In this document: positions 60,842-64,000 of the stretch, in pieces
Layout: each line of letters begins with the position of its first letter
Numbering within the stretch: position 1 is the stretch's first letter
NCBI RefSeq assembly: GCF_000972865.1
Contig: NZ_CP011144.1
Span: 2,480,001 to 2,544,000 of the forward strand
DNA from: Pseudoxanthomonas suwonensis
Lineage (GTDB): Bacteria; Pseudomonadota; Gammaproteobacteria; Xanthomonadales; Xanthomonadaceae
Direction: 5' to 3'
Length of the DNA: 64,000 bases
Translations under genes and position numbers: made by a program
Notes under the pieces: model-generated
What the model was told of the DNA's origin: nothing
The model's input: the letters and a program-made list of their open reading frames with translations, nothing else
The model's database searches: none

Positions 60842-61586
60842 GCCACGGCGCCAGACCGGCGCGGCCCCATCGCGCCGTCGCGGTACCGGCGTGGCGGCGC
60901 TGCTGCTGTCCGTGCTTGCCACGGGGTGGGCCGCGGCGGCCGAGCCGCCGCGCCTGTCATCCGCGCGCGACGCCGGCGAGGCCGGCATGGTCGACGTCCT
61001 GCAGCTGGCGCCGGACATCGAAGTGGAGATGCGCTACGCCGGCAGCGACAACTTCACCGGCGCGCCGGTGCCCGGCTACGACGCCAACCGCTGCTACCTG
61101 CTGCAGCCGGTCGCCGAGGCGCTGGCCCGGGTGCAGGCCTCGCTGCGCGCTGAAGGCCTGGGCCTGCGCGTGTACGACTGCTACCGGCCCACGCATTCGG
61201 TACAAAGCTTCGTGCGCTGGATCGAGCGGCCAGACGATCCGGCGCTCAAGGCGCGCTGGTACCCCAACGTCGACAAGTCGGCGCTGATGCCCGGCTACAT
61301 CGGCCAGGTCTCCGGCCACAGCCGCGGCGCGACCGTCGACCTGACCCTGGTCCGCTGCGACGGGGACGGCTGCACGCCGCTGGACATGGGCACGCCCTAC
61401 GACTTCTTCGATCCGCTGGCGAACACCGACGACCCCGGGATCGACGCGCGACAGCGCGCCCACCGCCACCACCTGCGCGAGGCGATGGCCGCGCAGGGGC
61501 TGGCCAACTATCCGATGGAGTGGTGGCACTTCACCCTGCGCCCGGAGCCGGACCCGCACACCGCCTACGACTTCCCGGTGCGCTGA
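60828..61586 (+). CDS. VanX/DdpX-type D-Ala-D-Ala dipeptidase
   Basis: A 252-residue exported zinc dipeptidase of family M15D, cleaving D-Ala-D-Ala. GTG at 60828 lies 14 bases inside the preceding gene and yields a signal peptide (VAALLLSVLATGWAAAAEP); ATGs upstream add residues without benefit. Zinc ligands His164 and Asp171 (SGHSRGATVDLTLV) and His234 (MEWWHFTL), the catalytic base Glu231, and the Arg in DCYRPTHSVQSF are all present. The export signal separates it from cytoplasmic VanX of glycopeptide resistance and fits periplasmic breakdown of murein peptides. Confidence 0.88.
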   Translation: MIAPEPRRQTGAAPSRRRGTGVAALLLSVLATGWAAAAEPPRLSSARDAGEAGMVDVLQLAPDIEVEMRYAGSDNFTGAPVPGYDANRCYLLQPVAEALARVQASLRAEGLGLRVYDCYRPTHSVQSFVRWIERPDDPALKARWYPNVDKSALMPGYIGQVSGHSRGATVDLTLVRCDGDGCTPLDMGTPYDFFDPLANTDDPGIDARQRAHRHHLREAMAAQGLANYPMEWWHFTLRPEPDPHTAYDFPVR

Positions 61587-61777
61587 TGGCGGACTGGGTG
61601 GAACGGTGCTGTCCGTACTGCGGCGAGCGCATCGACCTGGCGATCGACGCCAGCGCCGGCGACCAGGACTACGTCGAGGACTGCCAGGTCTGCTGCCGCC
61701 CGATCGCGATCCGGGTGCGGGTGGAGGACGCGGATGGCGGGCCGCGGGTCAGCCTCCGGCGCGACGACGAGGCCTGA
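61586..61777 (+). CDS. CPXCG-motif cysteine-rich protein
   Basis: A 63-residue protein with two Cys pairs: CCPYCGE near residue 8 and DCQVCCRPI near residue 33, the CPXCG (zinc-ribbon-like) family. It starts in a TGATG overlap with the VanX-type gene, so it is the last gene of the rightward operon. The family is small and uncharacterised, probably zinc binding. Its C-terminus is strongly acidic then basic. Confidence 0.85.
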   Translation: MADWVERCCPYCGERIDLAIDASAGDQDYVEDCQVCCRPIAIRVRVEDADGGPRVSLRRDDEA

Positions 61778-61861
61778 TCCGCGCGCTGCAACCGAGGCCC
61801 GGTACGCGCAATTTCCCGCAGCACACTGCGGGCGTTCCGTTGGCTTGCGAAGGCTCGAACA

Positions 61862-61907
61862 CCCACCACCCGTCATCCCCGCCTTCGCGGGGATGACGGG
61901 TGGTGGG
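61862..61907. repeat. 21-bp perfect stem hairpin
   Basis: CCCACCACCCGTCATCCCCG and C (61862-61882) pair without mismatch with the sequence 61887-61907 across a CTTC loop. The inner GTCATCCCCGC-type core is related to the CCCGC hairpin elements elsewhere in the window. It lies 85 bases after the CPXCG gene and may also act as a transcription stop, but there is no T-run. Confidence 0.75.
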
Positions 61908-61975
61908 GACGCGCCCGGCGCGATGGGCGCGGCCACGCTTCGCTGCCCGCTCGTCTAGACTGCACCCGGCTTCCA

Positions 61976-62401
61976 ATGCACCCACTCATGAACCTGCCAC
62001 TGCACACAGGCTTGCTAGGCGCCCTCGAAGCCGGCCTCATCGCCTTCGCCATCGGCGTGCTCGTCTACGCGCTGTGGGCCTGGATCTGCCGCCGCGCCGG
62101 TTTGGCCATCGGCCATGCGTTGGGCTGGGGAATGGCGATCGCGGTCGTCATCGCCGCCGGCCTGGACAGCTGGAACCTGTTCTACCTGGGTATTGCCCGA
62201 CTGGAATCACCGCTCTACGCGCGCCTGGCGCTGGCCGGTATCCACGATCCGGATTTCCTCGGCACCCGCGTGTTGCTGCAGATCGTCGGTGCGCTGTCGG
62301 GCACGGTGCTGGGCTGGTGGCTGTTCAGCGGGCGCATGGCTGGCCGGCACGACGTTGAAGTGCCGGGTAGCGGCGAAAATCCGCCCGGACAGGGCCATTG
62401 A
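61976..62401 (+). CDS. Three-helix membrane protein of unknown function
   Basis: A 141-residue protein with hydrophobic segments at about 12-38, 46-68 and 98-118 and a soluble, charged tail (RHDVEVPGSGENPPGQG). ATG at 61976 or 61988. No domain was recognised. The 198-base gap upstream contains the 21-bp hairpin and no other feature. Confidence 0.6.
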   Translation: MHPLMNLPLHTGLLGALEAGLIAFAIGVLVYALWAWICRRAGLAIGHALGWGMAIAVVIAAGLDSWNLFYLGIARLESPLYARLALAGIHDPDFLGTRVLLQIVGALSGTVLGWWLFSGRMAGRHDVEVPGSGENPPGQGH

Positions 62402-62590
62402 ACCGGCCGCTAACCGGCCACTGACGGGATCCTAACCAAGCCCATAACCGCATCGGCGCGTGTTGTGGTTAACGCTGCGTGCATGCCGCGATTGCGGCGC
62501 AAGCGTGGTTCATGGCGACCGCGGCAATGTCCGCTTCGTGCACTGCCGATGGCACGTCACGCAACTTCCACCCGATTGCAGGAGCAAGCC

Positions 62591-62938
62591 ATGAGCAAGA
62601 AGAACAAGCGCCTCACCACCGGTTTCCTGATCCTGGGCATGGTCGCCGCGGCCCCGCTGGCCTTCGCGCAGACGCCCACCGAGGCCGAAGAGCAGACGCC
62701 GCCGGCCACCGGCGCCGCCGAGCAGCAGCCGACCCAGTCCTCGGCCGCCGGCCAGGGCCTGAGCTGGGCCGACCTGGATGTCGACGGCAACGGCAGCCTC
62801 AGCCGCCAGGAGGCCCAGGTCCATGCCGGCCTGAGCAATGTCTTCGCCGAGGCCGACGTCGACGCCAACGGCGAACTGACCGCCGACGAGTACCGCGGCT
62901 TCATCCAGAAGCAGCAGGACGAGGCGACCCAGGACTGA
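62591..62938 (+). CDS. Exported EF-hand protein
   Basis: A 115-residue protein with signal peptide (FLILGMVAAAPLAFAQTP), a Thr/Glu/Pro linker and two EF-hand loops: DVDGNGSLSRQEA at about 61-73 and DVDANGELTADEY at about 83-95, with acidic ligands in place. GGAGCAAGCC precedes the ATG. It is similar in plan to the protein at 33659. A periplasmic calcium-binding role is likely. A strong terminator follows. Confidence 0.85.
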   Translation: MSKKNKRLTTGFLILGMVAAAPLAFAQTPTEAEEQTPPATGAAEQQPTQSSAAGQGLSWADLDVDGNGSLSRQEAQVHAGLSNVFAEADVDANGELTADEYRGFIQKQQDEATQD

Positions 62939-62964
62939 TCATCTCCTGAGTTGTCCCACAGCGG

Positions 62965-62992
62965 AGCGGGCCTGCGGGCCCGCTCTTTTTTG
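62965..62992 (+). terminator. Rho-independent terminator of the EF-hand gene
   Basis: AGCGGGCC (62965-62972) pairs with GGCCCGCT (62977-62984) across TGCG and is followed by CTTTTTT. It starts 26 bases after the stop codon. From here to 63255 I saw no further gene, repeat or hairpin. Confidence 0.88.
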
Positions 62993-63255
62993 TCCGTTGG
63001 TCCGGGTATAGGCCGCACGGCAACGGCAAGAGCGTTTGGGGTGCTGGGCTTCGGTCTGAGCCGCGGCAGGCCGGGTGTGTTGCTGGTCGTCCCGGCGGCA
63101 CATTCATGTGCCGACTCGCCGACGCGGCCATCCCTGGCCGCTGCCGCAGCACACCCGGCCCGCACGTCTTCGGGGCGCCCACCGTTCGTGGCTTCGTTCG
63201 ATGCGTGGGACGCACTGCTATCCTGCGCGCTATTACGCATCGGCCGGTGCCCCAC

Positions 63256-63984
63256 ATGCACGACATCCGCCTGGTCGGCTTCGACGGCGACGACACGCTC
63301 TGGCGCAGCGAGGACTACTACCGCGCCGCCGAGAAGCAGTACGAGGAAATCATCGGCCGCTACATCGACCTGCACGACGCCGGCACCCTGCGCCACCTGC
63401 TCGAGGTCGAGCGGCGCAACCTCCAGGTGTTCGGCTACGGCGTCAAGGGCATGACCCTGTCGATGATCGAGGCGGCGATCGAACTGACCGACGGCCGCAT
63501 CGCCGCGCGCGACCTGCAGCAAGTGGTGGAGATCGGTCGCGCCACGCTGCAGCACCCGGTCGAACTGATCGACGGCGTCCGCGAGGCGGTGTCGGCGATC
63601 GCCGCCGAACTGCCGGTGGTGCTGATCACCAAGGGCGACCTGTTCCACCAGGAGGCCAAGATCGCCAGCTCGGGGCTGGCCGACCTGTTCCCGCGGATCG
63701 AGATCGTCTCGGAGAAGGACCCGCCGACCTACGCGCGCGTGCTGGCGGAGTTCGGCATCGACGCGGCGCAGTTCGTGATGGTCGGCAATTCGCTGCGCTC
63801 GGACATCGAGCCGGTGGTGCGGCTGGGCGGCTGGGGCGTGCACGTGCCCTACGCACTGACCTGGGCGCACGAGGCCGAACATGGCCTGGCCGAGGCGCAT
63901 CCGCGCGTGCTGTCGGTGGAATCGGCGGCGCAGTTGCCGCCGGCGGTGCGCGGCATCGTCGAAGCGGCGCGCAACGGCGGCTGA
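63256..63984 (+). CDS. HAD-superfamily hydrolase (YjjG/phosphatase-like)
   Basis: A 242-residue phosphatase of the haloacid dehalogenase superfamily. Motif I is VGFDGDDTLWRSED (nucleophile Asp8 or 10 in the DxDxT-like DGDDTLW), motif II VLITKGDLFHQEAK, motif III the Lys in SEKDPPTYARVLAEFG and motif IV VMVGNSLRSDIEPVVRLGGW. The cap domain lies between residues about 18 and 95. ATG at 63256 places motif I at the N-terminus. Small-molecule phosphate monoesters such as nucleotides are typical substrates. The gene is complete; the last 16 bases of the window hold no feature. Confidence 0.88.
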   Translation: MHDIRLVGFDGDDTLWRSEDYYRAAEKQYEEIIGRYIDLHDAGTLRHLLEVERRNLQVFGYGVKGMTLSMIEAAIELTDGRIAARDLQQVVEIGRATLQHPVELIDGVREAVSAIAAELPVVLITKGDLFHQEAKIASSGLADLFPRIEIVSEKDPPTYARVLAEFGIDAAQFVMVGNSLRSDIEPVVRLGGWGVHVPYALTWAHEAEHGLAEAHPRVLSVESAAQLPPAVRGIVEAARNGG

Positions 63985-64000
63985 ACACCTTCGGCGGCCG

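Noticed and set aside
60828..61586. Glycopeptide-resistance vanX cassette
   Set aside because: No vanH, vanA/B or vanRS partners. The protein is exported and embedded in a murein-peptide operon.

Overview
The window looks like a chromosomal segment of a high-GC gammaproteobacterium of the Xanthomonadaceae/Lysobacteraceae (Lysobacter, Luteimonas or Pseudoxanthomonas type). The pointers are strong G/C bias at third codon positions, a RAYT transposase with its GGGGTCAGGTTCATTTT repeats, arrays of the GTAGGAGC..GGCTCCTAC intergenic element, an Oar-like TonB-dependent receptor, and many small lipoproteins and membrane proteins of types common in that family. I saw no rRNA, tRNA, CRISPR array, insertion sequence or complete prophage. 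This assignment is inferred from gene content, not from a marker gene.

Layout. 1-9.6 kb: an M20 amidohydrolase cut by the window edge, a glycine-zipper protein with a duplicated module, a DUF2950/DUF3300 envelope pair, a YehS-like protein, an Acg-type flavin oxidoreductase and small hypotheticals. 9.6-14.5 kb: a RAYT transposase flanked by its own repeats, topoisomerase IB, a membrane diguanylate cyclase, a DUF1684 lipoprotein and a second repeat cluster. 14.5-17.3 kb: a MerR regulator and a Cu(I) P-type ATPase in one operon behind a MerR-type operator. 17.5-25.1 kb: housekeeping and membrane genes (SDR, APC permease, SMP-30-like protein, FAD monooxygenase, YqaA, SHOCT protein). 25.4-28.5 kb: a four-gene operon (PIG-L deacetylase, GT2, hexapeptide acyltransferase, YaiO-type outer-membrane barrel) with the gene content and order of Escherichia coli yaiS-yaiP-yaiX-yaiO. 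28.8-37.0 kb: a secreted M20 carboxypeptidase, a PhaF-like phasin, a VOC protein, a DUF4136 lipoprotein, an EF-hand protein, a transglutaminase-like protein, a cupin and a second diguanylate cyclase.

37.5-40.2 kb is a visibly lower-GC stretch. It begins inside a gene whose 5' part is a native-looking four-helix membrane protein and whose 3' part is a zinc ribbon plus DUF2569 domain. It then holds an unknown gene and a secreted trypsin-like protease. 40.2-48.8 kb returns to high GC: an RsuA-like protein lacking the usual catalytic Asp, a RIO kinase, 6-phosphogluconate dehydrogenase, a Gfo/Idh/MocA oxidoreductase, a BON protein, a GH3 glycosidase and two arrays of about 120-bp palindromic units.

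48.9-61.8 kb is the most coherent system. Two tightly packed divergent operons start from one AT-rich region carrying three palindromes. Leftward: NlpC/P60 endopeptidase, Ala-Glu dipeptide epimerase, RpiR/MurR-type regulator, YkuD L,D-transpeptidase and an amino-acid/dicarboxylate symporter. Rightward: secreted transglutaminase-like protein, TonB-dependent receptor, class-C beta-lactamase-fold hydrolase, VanX-type D-Ala-D-Ala dipeptidase and a CPXCG protein. Together they read as a pathway for capturing and degrading peptidoglycan peptides. The window ends with a membrane protein, an EF-hand protein and a HAD hydrolase.
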